DNA of 44,592 nt, taken from the NCBI GenBank assembly GCA_964572855.1, contig CAZNGF010000012.1:1-44592 (forward strand). The letters are read 5' to 3'. The translations under genes were made by a program, and so were the position numbers. This stretch comes from CAZNGF01 sp964572855. GTDB lineage: Bacteria; Bipolaricaulota; Bipolaricaulia; RBG-16-55-9; JAJCYT01. Position 1 is the first letter of the stretch. Each line of letters begins with the position of its first letter. A model generated the notes under the pieces. The model saw only the letters and a program-made list of their open reading frames with translations, ran no database searches and was not told where the DNA came from. Below are positions 32,623 through 41,103 of this stretch, in pieces.

Positions 32623-33984
32623 CTAGGATTCTCTTGCCAACAATAGGGCATGGTCCAACACCGTGTCCCGGCCTGAAACGTAGTCGGCGAAGCGCGGTTC
32701 CAGATGGGTATCAATCGCCAACGTGCCGGCCTGGGGTTCGCCGGGCACATAGGGCCAAAAGCACTGCCACCAGTCCGGGCAGCCGCGTTCCAGGTCGTAG
32801 TAGGCGCGCCAGGCCGGAATCGCGATTCCCGCGTGAGGCAAGCGCAACAGCGGCCCGCCGTCGGCCCAAAACTGCGGCCGGTCACCGAAGCCCGCGCCCA
32901 CGAACCGGACTTGCGCCCCGCCGTGGGTTTCGAGCAGCGCGGCGAACATCAGGGCCGCCGAGAACGTGCCCTGGTTGACGAGCACGAAAACGCGGCCGTC
33001 GGTCCCCAACGCCTGCGTCACCCCGCGCGCAAAGGCGGCGCCGCGCGTGCTGCCCCCGGTGTTGTCCCGCAGGTCCACGATGACGTTGTCGGGGCGCGTT
33101 GTCTGTATCTCGGCCAGCGCTTGCGCAAGCGCCTCGTCCGTGGGGCCTTCCTCCATCCGGTGGACGCGGACGTAGAATGCGCCTTCCAGCGGCTCGTGAT
33201 AGGCGGTCTCCTCGCGCCGCAGCAAGCGCCGCGGCGCGCCATCGGGCGGGATCGCGTGCCGCCAGCTTCCGCCTTCGCCCCGGAGCTCGCGCGGCAGCAG
33301 CGCCGCGCTCGGCAGGCTCAGGGGCGAGGGGGGCGGCATGGCTGGGAGCACGCGCTCGGTTTCCGTGCCATCGGGGCGGCGGAAGCGCAGCGTGAGACGA
33401 TCTGGTTGTCGTGCCAGCCCGTCGGCATGCAAGAGCGCGGGCGCCAACAGCAGGAAAGGTTCGTAGTAGCGCCACCGCCCCTCGCCACCGCCGATCGTGG
33501 TGGACAGCTGTGCGGTGACCGGCTCGAGCTGCATTCCCTCCACGCCCAGGACGCGTGCGCCCAGCAAGTCGGCGTGTTCGTCAGTGGCGCGTACGACGAT
33601 GAGCCCCTCGGCGAAGCGATAGAACCGCAACGGCAGCAGCGCATAGTGACGCGCCTCCCGAAGGGGCGAGACGTTCGTGTGTGCGTTATCGGCGATGGCC
33701 ACGGCGCGCCGCACGGCCAGGTCGAAAGCCGGGTCCGACAGCTCGGCCGCGCTCTGGCTCAGCGCATCCAGCGCGGCGTGGAAGCGCGTAACCTCCTCGG
33801 CGTCGAAACTCCAGTCGAGCTCGGTGAGGTGGCGCAATTGGGCGATATCCTGAGCGCGCGCTTCGGCTCGATCGGCCGGCGGCGGGAAGCCGGGCTCCGG
33901 TGGGAACGGGAGGAAGCGCCAAACGAACAACCCGAAACTTGCAACGCCCACCAGCGCCACCGACAGCACGATCCGTAGCAACAT
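32623..33984 (-). CDS. S41-peptidase-like membrane-anchored protein, probably inactive
   Basis: This 453-residue protein has one N-terminal membrane segment (about residues 2-22) and an extracytoplasmic S41-type core: V-I-V-D-L-R-D-N-T-G-G near residues 306-316 and V-L-V-N-Q-G-T-F-S-A-A near 334-344, where S342 aligns with the nucleophile of tail-specific proteases. The partner lysine, expected in a T-F-G-K-G segment, is replaced (G-F-G-D368-R). No PDZ domain is obvious. ATG 33984 follows AAGGAGC. It may be a pseudoenzyme or use another base. Confidence 0.72.
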   Translation of the reverse strand: MLLRIVLSVALVGVASFGLFVWRFLPFPPEPGFPPPADRAEARAQDIAQLRHLTELDWSFDAEEVTRFHAALDALSQSAAELSDPAFDLAVRRAVAIADNAHTNVSPLREARHYALLPLRFYRFAEGLIVVRATDEHADLLGARVLGVEGMQLEPVTAQLSTTIGGGEGRWRYYEPFLLLAPALLHADGLARQPDRLTLRFRRPDGTETERVLPAMPPPSPLSLPSAALLPRELRGEGGSWRHAIPPDGAPRRLLRREETAYHEPLEGAFYVRVHRMEEGPTDEALAQALAEIQTTRPDNVIVDLRDNTGGSTRGAAFARGVTQALGTDGRVFVLVNQGTFSAALMFAALLETHGGAQVRFVGAGFGDRPQFWADGGPLLRLPHAGIAIPAWRAYYDLERGCPDWWQCFWPYVPGEPQAGTLAIDTHLEPRFADYVSGRDTVLDHALLLARES

Positions 33985-34261
33985 ATCGCTCCTTAGTGGG
34001 TCCGTGTCTAGGTCGCCGATCGTGGTGGCCAACTGTGCGATGACCGCGTCGACCGGTCTCGACTCGACTTCTATCGCTCACTGCACAAGTACGTTGGCCC
34101 AAAGCTCGCAGGCTTCGTCCGTGTCGCGATCAGTGTTTGACGCTTTTTCATGCAGTAGTCCGTAAGTCGCGGACCGGCAAAGATTCGCCCACGATAAGCA
34201 AAAGGCCTCGGACTTGCCAGCGGGGATTGCCCCCCTTGACAACGGCTTTCGGGAGGGGCTA

Positions 34262-34412
34262 GGGTAAGGCGTTCGCCCGTTCGGGGCGAGAGGGGGAAGG
34301 GCTTGCCCGGCTGCAGACCGCTGGGAAAAATCCGTCGCACGGAGGTTCGGATGCGACGGCAAAACCCTGACGGCCAGTGAGTGCAGCGGCCAAGCCCTTC
34401 GGGGAGAGGTTG
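34262..34412. ncRNA. candidate structured RNA or palindromic element
   Basis: Nested pairing is visible: GAAGGGCTTG (34296-34305) with CAAGCCCTTC (34391-34400), GCTGCA (34310-34315) with TGCAGC (34382-34387), CTGG (34321-34324) with CCAG (34374-34377), and a terminal hairpin CCGTCGCA (34332-34339) with TGCGACGG (34352-34359). A separate small hairpin lies at 34274-34289. Strand is undecided: on the minus strand it lies in the leader of the S41-like gene, or in the trailer of the sigma-factor gene. I match it to no named riboswitch class. The 33985-34477 gap holds no supported gene. Confidence 0.45.
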
Positions 34413-34477
34413 CCTCGTGATGAGGGAACGACTTGCTCAATATCTTTTCCGCGGGGGCGATGCGCGCATCGTCCCCG

Positions 34478-35473
34478 CTAATTATAACGCCAGAACTCGC
34501 CTTCCTGGATCATGTGCTCGAGCTGCTGCAGGCGCTTGCGCATGCGCACGCTGCGCAGCTTGTCCAGCGCCTCGATCTGGATCTGGCGCACCCGCTCGCG
34601 GCTGATGCCGAACACCTTGCCGATGTCCTCCAGCGTCTGCGGATCCTCGTAGCGCACGGTCCAGCCGCCCTCGGTCTGCTGCATGCGCAGCCCGAAGCGC
34701 AGCTCCAGGATGCGGCGCTCGCGGTGGTCGAGCTGTTCGAACAGCCGGCCCAACTCCTCGATCTGGAGCTCCTGCACGGCGCCCTGCAGCGGCGAGGGCA
34801 GGTCGTCGTTGCGGATGAAGTCCTCCAGGCGGCTGTCCTCGTCGCCGTCGCCCACGGGCTGGTCCAGCGAGCGCGAGTAGGGGCTGATGCCCTTGATGCG
34901 CTCGATCTCGGCCACGGGCAGCTCGAGCCGCTTGCTGAGCACCTCGTTGGAGGGGATCTCCCCGTGCTCCTGCACGTAAGACTCCTCCTCGTTGGCGATC
35001 TTCTGCATGTAGTCCACGATGTGCGCCGGGATGCGCACCGTGCGGGACTTCTCGGCCAGGGCACGCGTGACGGCCTGGCGGATCCACCAGGTGGCATACG
35101 TCGAGAACTTGTAGCCCTTGGTGTAGTCGAAGCGGTCGATGGCCTTCATCAGGCCGACGTTGCCCTCCTGGATCAGGTCCAGGAACGGGATGCCGTAACC
35201 CTGGTATTTCTTGGCCACCGAGACCACCAGGCGCAGGTTGGCCTCGGCCAGGTCCTGGCGCGCGCCCTCGTCGCCGTGGGCGATGCGCTTGGCCAGCGTG
35301 ACCTCCTGCTCGCGCGTGAGCAGCGAGACCTTGCCGATTTCCTGCAGGTACGACTTCACCAAATCCTCGCTGTATTCGGGCTCCTTGGCCTTCCGCAGGC
35401 TCACGTCCTCGGTCCCTTCGATCTCCAGGGCATCCGGGGTGACTTCCAGTTCAAACGTTTCCAGGTTGCTCAC
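34478..35473 (-). CDS. RNA polymerase sigma factor, RpoD/SigA-type
   Basis: This sigma-70 factor of about 331 residues contains region 1.2 (L-V-K-S-Y-L-Q-E-I-G-K-V), region 2 (D-L-I-Q-E-G-N-V-G-L-M-K-A-I-D-R-F and F-S-T-Y-A-T-W-W-I-R-Q-A), region 3, and region 4.2 with the helix-turn-helix L-E-D-I-G-K-V-F-G-I-S-R-E-R-V-R-Q-I. Region 1.1 is absent or minimal. GTG 35473 with AGAGGTG upstream is preferred; ATG 35539 is an alternative that would put a palindrome inside the gene. It could be the housekeeping factor or a close group 2 relative. Confidence 0.9.
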   Translation of the reverse strand: MSNLETFELEVTPDALEIEGTEDVSLRKAKEPEYSEDLVKSYLQEIGKVSLLTREQEVTLAKRIAHGDEGARQDLAEANLRLVVSVAKKYQGYGIPFLDLIQEGNVGLMKAIDRFDYTKGYKFSTYATWWIRQAVTRALAEKSRTVRIPAHIVDYMQKIANEEESYVQEHGEIPSNEVLSKRLELPVAEIERIKGISPYSRSLDQPVGDGDEDSRLEDFIRNDDLPSPLQGAVQELQIEELGRLFEQLDHRERRILELRFGLRMQQTEGGWTVRYEDPQTLEDIGKVFGISRERVRQIQIEALDKLRSVRMRKRLQQLEHMIQEGEFWRYN

Positions 35474-35510
35474 AGCACACACCTCTCTTTCGGGGAACCA
35501 TTCAGGGGTG

Positions 35511-35531
35511 TTGGCACGCGGCGCGTGCCAA
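35511..35531. promoter_or_regulatory. palindrome in the sigma-factor leader
   Basis: TTGGCACGCG and CGCGTGCCAA are separated by one base. It lies between the promoter at 35585-35613 and the preferred GTG at 35473. It could be an operator or an mRNA hairpin. Confidence 0.45.
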
Positions 35532-35584
35532 GGGGACATTGCAGGCACTTGCACTTCGTCGATGACAACCAAAATTGCGCTTTC

Positions 35585-35613
35585 ATTATACCACATCCCG
35601 CTGTTGGCATCAA
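35585..35613 (-). promoter_or_regulatory. promoter of the sigma-factor gene
   Basis: Read on the minus strand, TTGATG (35613-35608) and TATAAT (35590-35585) are 17 bases apart, with a TGG extended -10 element. This is the best promoter match in the window. Confidence 0.75.
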
Positions 35614-35720
35614 TGTAAAGTTATACGTTGGTTTAGACGCGCCGACGGGAGTCGATCTTACCTCGGCCCCGGCTCGACCGGGCGGGTGCGAAGGTGGAAA
35701 AAGGGTGAAATTTCGCGCGG

Positions 35721-36074
35721 CTAGAGCGGCTGGTCCAGCGAGACCACGAGCATGCCCTGTTTGGCGTCCCAGCCCGCGGCGAAGCGGCGGGTCTCGTCGT
35801 AGGCGATGTCGTAGTAATCCAAGAACGGCGCGGCCGACACCGAGGCGTTGCCGCCCTTGCGGTTGAGCGCGAGCGCGCCCTCCTCCTCGAGATCGTCGGT
35901 GGGCTGGATCCCGACCTGCTGTTTGTCGGGGTCGAAGTAGAGCACGACGCCGGCGGCCTGGTCGAGCTTGAACTTGTTCACGGCCCCTTGTGAGAAGCTG
36001 AGCTGCGCGCTCTTGCGGATGGTCACGCGGGGCTTGAACGTCTTGTCCGTTTCTGTGAAGCGTTCGAACGGCAT
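35721..36074 (-). CDS. conserved-looking small protein of unknown function
   Basis: This 117-residue soluble protein starts at an ATG preceded by GGAGGG. Visible features are an N-terminal basic patch (F-K-P-R-V-T-I-R-K-S-A), a G-V-V-L-Y-F-D-P-D-K strand near residues 42-51, and a C-terminal F-L-D-Y-Y-D-I-A-Y-D-E-T segment near 84-95. There are no cysteines, membrane segments or nucleotide motifs. I do not recognise a family. Strong codon bias and a good ribosome site suggest it is a real gene. It precedes the sigma-factor promoter and follows the thioesterase gene on the same strand. Confidence 0.7.
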   Translation of the reverse strand: MPFERFTETDKTFKPRVTIRKSAQLSFSQGAVNKFKLDQAAGVVLYFDPDKQQVGIQPTDDLEEEGALALNRKGGNASVSAAPFLDYYDIAYDETRRFAAGWDAKQGMLVVSLDQPL

Positions 36075-36138
36075 GGTCCCTCCAGCCCCCGGGTCACGCC
36101 CCCGGAGAGCCGTAGTCTATGCCGCGGGGGGCGGCTTT

Positions 36139-36582
36139 TCAACCGAGCTCAGCGTCCGCGCTCGCGTAGGCGGCGAACGCGTTCCGCATCGCGTCCGGGA
36201 TGCGGAACGGCTTGAAGCTGCGCGTGTCGATGAGCGCGTGAGCGATCTCGGCCTCCGCGCAAGGCGCGCGCGCGCCGGCCTTGCGCGCGCGGAAGCGGAA
36301 CGTTACCGACGAGTTGCCCATACGGGCCACCGTGAGGTCGACCTCGAGCACGTCGCCGTAGCGCACGGGCCGCTTGAAATCGGCCTCCACGTGCAGGATC
36401 GGGAACCCCTGCTTCAGCACGCCCAGCAGGTGGTGGTACGGGTAGCCGATGTGGCCCATGAACTCCTCCTCGGCCTGCTGGAAGAAGTCGAAGAAGTTGG
36501 GGTAGTAGACGATGCCCGCGTAGTCGATCTCGCCGAAGCGGACCGTGTGGCGGTGTGTGAAGACCTGGGGTTCCTGGGGCAT
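36139..36582 (-). CDS. 4HBT-family acyl-CoA thioesterase
   Basis: This 147-residue hotdog-fold protein of the 4-hydroxybenzoyl-CoA thioesterase / YbgC-FadM group hydrolyses acyl-CoA thioesters. The signature F-G-E-I-D-Y-A-G-I-V-Y-Y-P-N-F-F near residues 16-31 includes the catalytic-type aspartate (D20). A V-R-Y-G-D-V-L-E-V-D segment follows near 74-83. Substrate chain length is not predictable. The start lies at an ATG close to the divergent redox-operon promoter. It could act on products of the 2-oxoacid or aldehyde enzymes, which is only a guess. Confidence 0.87.
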   Translation of the reverse strand: MPQEPQVFTHRHTVRFGEIDYAGIVYYPNFFDFFQQAEEEFMGHIGYPYHHLLGVLKQGFPILHVEADFKRPVRYGDVLEVDLTVARMGNSSVTFRFRARKAGARAPCAEAEIAHALIDTRSFKPFRIPDAMRNAFAAYASADAELG

Positions 36583-36667
36583 GTTCTCAACTCCGGACGG
36601 GGAAGTATACGGACGCGTCCCAAAGGAGCAACCCGCCCCACCAAAGCGCGAGACATGACGTGCATCC

Positions 36668-36697
36668 TTGACTTCAGATAATAGGATGCTTTACTAT
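36668..36697 (+). promoter_or_regulatory. promoter of the five-gene redox operon
   Basis: TTGACT at 36668-36673 and TACTAT at 36692-36697 have an 18-base spacer. The leader to the GTG at 36778 contains two mutually exclusive inverted repeats: TTTTCCC (36700) with GGGAAAA (36748), and TCCCAG (36718) with CTGGGA (36746). Confidence 0.55.
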
Positions 36698-36777
36698 GCT
36701 TTTCCCGCGGGCCCGGCTCCCAGCACACCCGCCGCGCGCGCGAAACTGGGAAAACCCTCACCGGGAGGCTGAGCAGC

Positions 36778-37689
36778 GTGAACACAAACGGTGCGCCCCG
36801 CTTCGAGATCAAAGCCCGCCAAGACTACTCGGACGCGACCTACATGCTCGAGGTGGCCCATCCGCTCATGGCCCGGGCCGCTCATCCGGGGCAATTCGTG
36901 ATCGTGATGGGGCACGAGCGGGGCGAGCGCATCCCGCTCACCATCGCCGACTTCGACCGCGAGGCCGGCACGATCACGCTCGTGATCCAGGCCGTGGGCA
37001 AGACGACGCGCGAGCTGCAGCGGACCTGCCAAGTCGGGACCCACCTGCACGCGTTGGCCGGCCCGCTGGGCCACCCGAGCCCGATTGAGGCGGTCGACAA
37101 GGTCGTGTGCGTCGGCGGAGGCCTGGGCGTGGCCCCGGTGTATCCGCTGGCGCGCGCCTACAAGGAAAGCGGGGCGCACGTCATCGGCGTGCTGGGCTTT
37201 CGCAGCAAGGAACTGATCTTTTGGCAGGAGAAGTTCGCCGCCGTCTGCGACGAGCTCATCCTGTGCACCGACGACGGCTCGGCCGGGATCCAGGGGCTGG
37301 TCACCGACGGGATCACCCTGGCCGCCGAGCGGCACCCGGACATCCAAGCCGCCGTGGCCATCGGCCCGCCCGTCATGATGCGGGCCTGCGCCGAGGCCAC
37401 CCGCCCGCTCGGCATCAAGACGCTGGTGAGCCTGAACCCGATCATGGTCGACGGCACCGGCATGTGCGGCGGCTGCCGCGTCAAGGTGGGCGACGAGGTC
37501 AAGTTCGCCTGCGTGGACGGCCCCGACTTCGACGCCCACCGGGTCGATTTCGACGATCTCCTGACCCGGCTGCGGCGCTATACTGAGGAGGAAAAGCGGG
37601 CCCTGGACCGCTGGTCGCAGGACTGCCGGGTCCAGCGGCTGGCCGCGGCGGCCGAGTCCGAAGGGGGCGAACAGCTTGAGCGAGCATAG
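36778..37689 (+). CDS. NfnA/SudB-like ferredoxin-NAD(P)+ reductase subunit
   Basis: This 303-residue protein of the dihydroorotate-dehydrogenase electron-transfer/SudB family binds FAD, NAD(P) and one [2Fe-2S] cluster. It has the FAD-binding H-P-G-Q-F-V-I-V near residues 36-43, R-I-P-L-T-I-A-D, the NAD(P)-binding C-V-G-G-G-L-G-V-A-P-V-Y loop near 111-122, C-T-D-D-G-S, and the cluster ligands in G-M-C-G-G-C-R-V and F-A-C-V-D-G-P. GTG 36778 follows GGGAGG. The next gene starts 14 bases before its end. Pairing with a GltA-like subunit is the Nfn (electron-bifurcating transhydrogenase) or sulfide-dehydrogenase layout. Confidence 0.9.
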   Translation: MNTNGAPRFEIKARQDYSDATYMLEVAHPLMARAAHPGQFVIVMGHERGERIPLTIADFDREAGTITLVIQAVGKTTRELQRTCQVGTHLHALAGPLGHPSPIEAVDKVVCVGGGLGVAPVYPLARAYKESGAHVIGVLGFRSKELIFWQEKFAAVCDELILCTDDGSAGIQGLVTDGITLAAERHPDIQAAVAIGPPVMMRACAEATRPLGIKTLVSLNPIMVDGTGMCGGCRVKVGDEVKFACVDGPDFDAHRVDFDDLLTRLRRYTEEEKRALDRWSQDCRVQRLAAAAESEGGEQLERA

Positions 37690-39190
37690 GACGATCCGGA
37701 CCATCCCGCAAGAACGCACGCCCGCGCCGGAGCAGCCCGCGCGCGCGCGGGTCGGGAACTTCGACGAGGTCAACCTGGGCTACGACGAGGTGGCCGCGCT
37801 GCGCGAATCACAGCGCTGCCTCATCTGCGACGACCCGGTGTGCGTCGCGGGCTGCCCCGTGGCGATCGACATCCGGGGCTTCATCAAGAAGGTGGGCGAG
37901 CGGGACTACCGGGGCGCCTACGAGGTGATCGCCGAGGCCAACCTGCTGCCGGCGATCTGCGGGCGCGTCTGTCCGCAGGAGACCCAATGCGAGTGCGTCT
38001 GCAAGGTGGCCGACACGCTCGAGCCCGTGGCCATCGGCCGGCTGGAGCGCTTCGTGGGCGATTTGGCCATCGCCAAGGGCTGGGCCAGCGCCCCCTACGT
38101 CGAGCCCAACGGCTTCCGCGTGGGGATCGTGGGCTCGGGGCCGGCGGGCATGGCCTGCGCGGCCGACCTGGCCAAGGCCGGCTGCGAGGTCACGGTGTTC
38201 GAGGCCTTCCACGAGGCGGGGGGCGTGCTGCGCTACGGCATCCCCGAATTCCGCCTGCCCAACGAGGTCGTCGACGCCGAGATCGGCAACCTCCGCAAAC
38301 TGGGCGTGCGCTTCGAGTGCAACACCGTGGTCGGACGCCTGTTCACGCTGGAGCAGATGCTCGGCGAGCTGGGTTATCACGCCGTGTTCGTGGGCACGGG
38401 CGCGGGCTACCCGACCATGCTGGGCGTCCCGGGCGACTCGCTCAACAACGTGCTCTCGGCCAACGAACTGCTCACGCGCTGCAACCTGATGGGCGCGCGC
38501 GACTTCCCCGCGGTCGACACCCCCATGCCGATCGGCAAGCGCGTGGCCGTGGTGGGCGCGGGCAACACGGCCATGGACGCCATGCGCGTCTGCTTGCGGC
38601 TGGGCGCCGAGACCGTGCACTGCATCTACCGGCGCTCGCGCGCGGAGGCCCCGGCCCGCGTCGAGGAACTCCACCACGCCGAGGAGGAGGGGATCCAGTT
38701 CCACTGGCTCACCAACCCGGTCGAGATCCTGGACGACGGCGCGGGGCACGTGGCCGGCATGCGCTGCATCCGCATGGAGCTGGGCGAGCCGGACGACTCG
38801 GGCCGTCGCCGCCCCGTGCCCGTGCCGGGCAGCGAGTTCGAGTTCGAGACCGACCAGGTGGTGTTTGCCATCGGGACCAACGCCAACCCCATCATCGGCC
38901 AGACCTCCGAGCTCGATCTCAACCGCTGGGGCTACATCGCCGTCGACGACGGGCTGGCCACCTCGATGGCCGGCGTCTACGCCGGGGGCGACATCGTGAC
39001 CGGCGCGGCCACCGTGATCGAGGCCATGGGCGCCGGGCGCCTGGCCGCCGCGCGCATCAAGGACTACCTGTGCCTGCACGACGTGGGCCGACCCTACGAC
39101 GAAAGCGAGGACACCCTGTTTGGCATGAGCTTGAGAGAGCGCAACTTCGTGCGCGTGCGGCTTCCCGAGCCGGCGGGGGCAACCCGATGA
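37676..39190 (+). CDS. GltA/NfnB-like NADPH-dependent flavoprotein oxidoreductase
   Basis: This 504-residue member of the glutamate synthase small-subunit/NfnB family has N-terminal [4Fe-4S] ligands (C-L-I-C-D-D-P-V-C-V-A-G-C-P near residues 44-57, and C-G-R-V-C-P with C-E-C-V-C near 97-112). An FAD loop V-G-I-V-G-S-G-P-A-G-M-A near 149-160 and an NADPH loop V-A-V-V-G-A-G-N-T-A-M-D near 290-301 follow. The TTG start is inside the previous gene, after AAGGGGG. No large glutamate synthase subunit is present, so a role with the NfnA-like and 2-oxoacid oxidoreductase subunits is more likely. Confidence 0.9.
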   Translation: MSEHRTIRTIPQERTPAPEQPARARVGNFDEVNLGYDEVAALRESQRCLICDDPVCVAGCPVAIDIRGFIKKVGERDYRGAYEVIAEANLLPAICGRVCPQETQCECVCKVADTLEPVAIGRLERFVGDLAIAKGWASAPYVEPNGFRVGIVGSGPAGMACAADLAKAGCEVTVFEAFHEAGGVLRYGIPEFRLPNEVVDAEIGNLRKLGVRFECNTVVGRLFTLEQMLGELGYHAVFVGTGAGYPTMLGVPGDSLNNVLSANELLTRCNLMGARDFPAVDTPMPIGKRVAVVGAGNTAMDAMRVCLRLGAETVHCIYRRSRAEAPARVEELHHAEEEGIQFHWLTNPVEILDDGAGHVAGMRCIRMELGEPDDSGRRRPVPVPGSEFEFETDQVVFAIGTNANPIIGQTSELDLNRWGYIAVDDGLATSMAGVYAGGDIVTGAATVIEAMGAGRLAAARIKDYLCLHDVGRPYDESEDTLFGMSLRERNFVRVRLPEPAGATR

Positions 39191-41103
39191 GCAAGACATC
39201 GACGCAGCAGCGCGCCAAGCGGCGCAAGGGCGCGGATCGGAGTGAGGCGATCACGCTCACCGAGCACGTGATCGACGTCATCAGCGACTCGGGCGAGGGC
39301 GCCCAGCGCTGCGGCCAGTCGCTGGGCGCGATCGCGGCGCGCACGGGCAACGGGGTCTGGACCGTGGAGATCATCCCGGCCGAGATCCAGCCGCCCGCAC
39401 GCAGCGTGGCCGGGGCCAGCGGCAACCGCATCCGGCTCGGCTCGACGCGGGTCACCAACGGCGGCGACGAGGCCGACCTGGTGGTGGCCTTCAACGAGCA
39501 GGTGCTGCTGGGACGGGTGCGCGCCGGCGAGCTCAAGCCGGGCTGCATCATTTTGCTGGAGAGCCAGTGGCGCGAGGACCCCGACCCCGGCATCGCTCGG
39601 TCCTACGCCGAGGCGCACGCCGCGCTGGTCGAAGCGGGCTACCGGGTCCACGAGATCCCGATGGAGCAAGCGTGCCTGCGCCACGTGGAGGACGCGCGCC
39701 GCGGCAAGAACATGTTCGTGCTCGGGATGCTCTGCCGGATCTATCACCTGAGCCCCGAGTTGGGCCGCGAGCAGATCGCGCTCACCTTCCGCAAGAAAAG
39801 CGCCCGTGTCGTCGAAACCAACCAAACGCTGTTCGACGCCGGCCACGCCTGGGCCGGCGAGCACCTGGACCTGAGCTTCCGCATCCCGGCCGCGCGCGCC
39901 GAGGAGCCGCAGGTCGTGGTCAACGGCAACACGGCGCTGGCGCTCGGCATCCTGGCCTCGGGGATGGAGGTGTGCGCCATGTACCCCATCACGCCGGCCA
40001 CCTCGGTGTCGCACTACCTGAGCGAGGTGTTCGAGCAGGTGGGCGGGGTCGTGCACCAGGCCGAGGACGAGATCGCGGCCTGCGCCTTTGCCATCGGGGC
40101 CTCCTACGCGGGCAAGTGCGCGGTCACGGTGACCTCGGGGCCGGGCTACTCGCTCAAGCAGGAGGCCATCGGCCTGGCGGTCATGGGCGAGATCCCGCTG
40201 GTGGTCATCAACGTCCAGCGCGGCGGGCCCAGCACGGGCCAGCCCACCAAGGTCGAGCAGGGCGACCTGCTGACCGCGATCTTTGGCAGCCACGGCGACG
40301 CGCCCAAGGTCGTGATGGCCGCCGGCACGATCGAGGACTGCTTCTACTCGGTGATCACGGCGCGCCGCATCGCCGAGACCTTCAACACCGTGGTCGTGCT
40401 GCTCTCGGACGCGGCGCTGGCCTCGGCGCAGCAGCCCTTCCCGCGACCGCAGTTTGACCAAGCCTGGCTGGCGCCGCCGGTGGACCAGAGCCCCGTGCCC
40501 GCGGGGCTCGCCCCCTACGCCTGGGACCCCGAGACGGGGCTGGCACGCCGCTTCGTCCCCGGGCAGCCGGGCGGGGCGCACACGCTCACCGGGCTGGCGC
40601 ACGACACGGCCAGCCACGTGGCCTACGACCCCGAGATCAACGAGCAGGGCATCCGCGCCCGCAGCCTCAAGCTGGCCGCGCTGCAGCGCACGCTGCGCCC
40701 GCCGCGCGTGTTCGGCGCGCCCGAGGGCGAGCTGCTGCTGGTGGGCTGGGGCAGCACGCGCGGGGCCATCGAGGAGGCCGTCGCGGCGCTGCAGGCGGAG
40801 GGACACGCGGTCTCGTCGCTGCACCTGCGCTTCCTGCAGCCGCTGCCGCCCGGGATCAAGGAGATCATGGCCGGGTTCAAGCGGGTCATGACCGTCGAGA
40901 CCAACTGGAGCGACCGGCCCGAGGACGCGCTCATCGACGAGAGCAACCGGCGCCACGGGGCCGTGGCCACGCTGCTGCGCGCGCGCTATTTGGTCGACGT
41001 GGACTGCTGGGGCGAGGTGCGCGGCCAGCCGCTCAAGCCCGGCAGCGTGCGCCGCGCGATCCTGACCAAGCTGGGACACAACGACGCGAGGGAGCGAGGA
41101 TGA
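39187..41103 (+). CDS. korA: 2-oxoacid:acceptor oxidoreductase, fused gamma-alpha subunit
   Basis: This 638-residue protein fuses the gamma domain (about residues 30-205, with G-E-G-A-Q-R-C-G-Q-S-L-G and R-L-G-S-T-R-V-T-N-G-G) to the alpha domain (about 235 onward, with N-G-N-T-A-L-A-L-G, M-Y-P-I-T-P-A-T-S, H-Q-A-E-D-E-I-A-A, and Q-R-G-G-P-S-T-G-Q-P-T-K). This is the KorA layout of CoA-dependent 2-oxoglutarate or related ferredoxin oxidoreductases. It overlaps the preceding stop by ATGA and the beta-subunit start likewise. Substrate (2-oxoglutarate or another 2-oxoacid) is not fixed by sequence. Confidence 0.92.
   Translation: MSKTSTQQRAKRRKGADRSEAITLTEHVIDVISDSGEGAQRCGQSLGAIAARTGNGVWTVEIIPAEIQPPARSVAGASGNRIRLGSTRVTNGGDEADLVVAFNEQVLLGRVRAGELKPGCIILLESQWREDPDPGIARSYAEAHAALVEAGYRVHEIPMEQACLRHVEDARRGKNMFVLGMLCRIYHLSPELGREQIALTFRKKSARVVETNQTLFDAGHAWAGEHLDLSFRIPAARAEEPQVVVNGNTALALGILASGMEVCAMYPITPATSVSHYLSEVFEQVGGVVHQAEDEIAACAFAIGASYAGKCAVTVTSGPGYSLKQEAIGLAVMGEIPLVVINVQRGGPSTGQPTKVEQGDLLTAIFGSHGDAPKVVMAAGTIEDCFYSVITARRIAETFNTVVVLLSDAALASAQQPFPRPQFDQAWLAPPVDQSPVPAGLAPYAWDPETGLARRFVPGQPGGAHTLTGLAHDTASHVAYDPEINEQGIRARSLKLAALQRTLRPPRVFGAPEGELLLVGWGSTRGAIEEAVAALQAEGHAVSSLHLRFLQPLPPGIKEIMAGFKRVMTVETNWSDRPEDALIDESNRRHGAVATLLRARYLVDVDCWGEVRGQPLKPGSVRRAILTKLGHNDARERG

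Noticed and set aside
34363..34381. Similarity of GACGGCCAGTGAG to the M13/pUC primer region
   Set aside because: Only 13 bases match and no polylinker or lacZ sequence follows. The segment also takes part in local pairing, so chance is more likely than vector contamination.
37676..39190. Glutamate synthase small subunit as the sole role
   Set aside because: No large subunit is present, and the gene is coupled to NfnA-like and Kor genes. The family name alone does not set the function.
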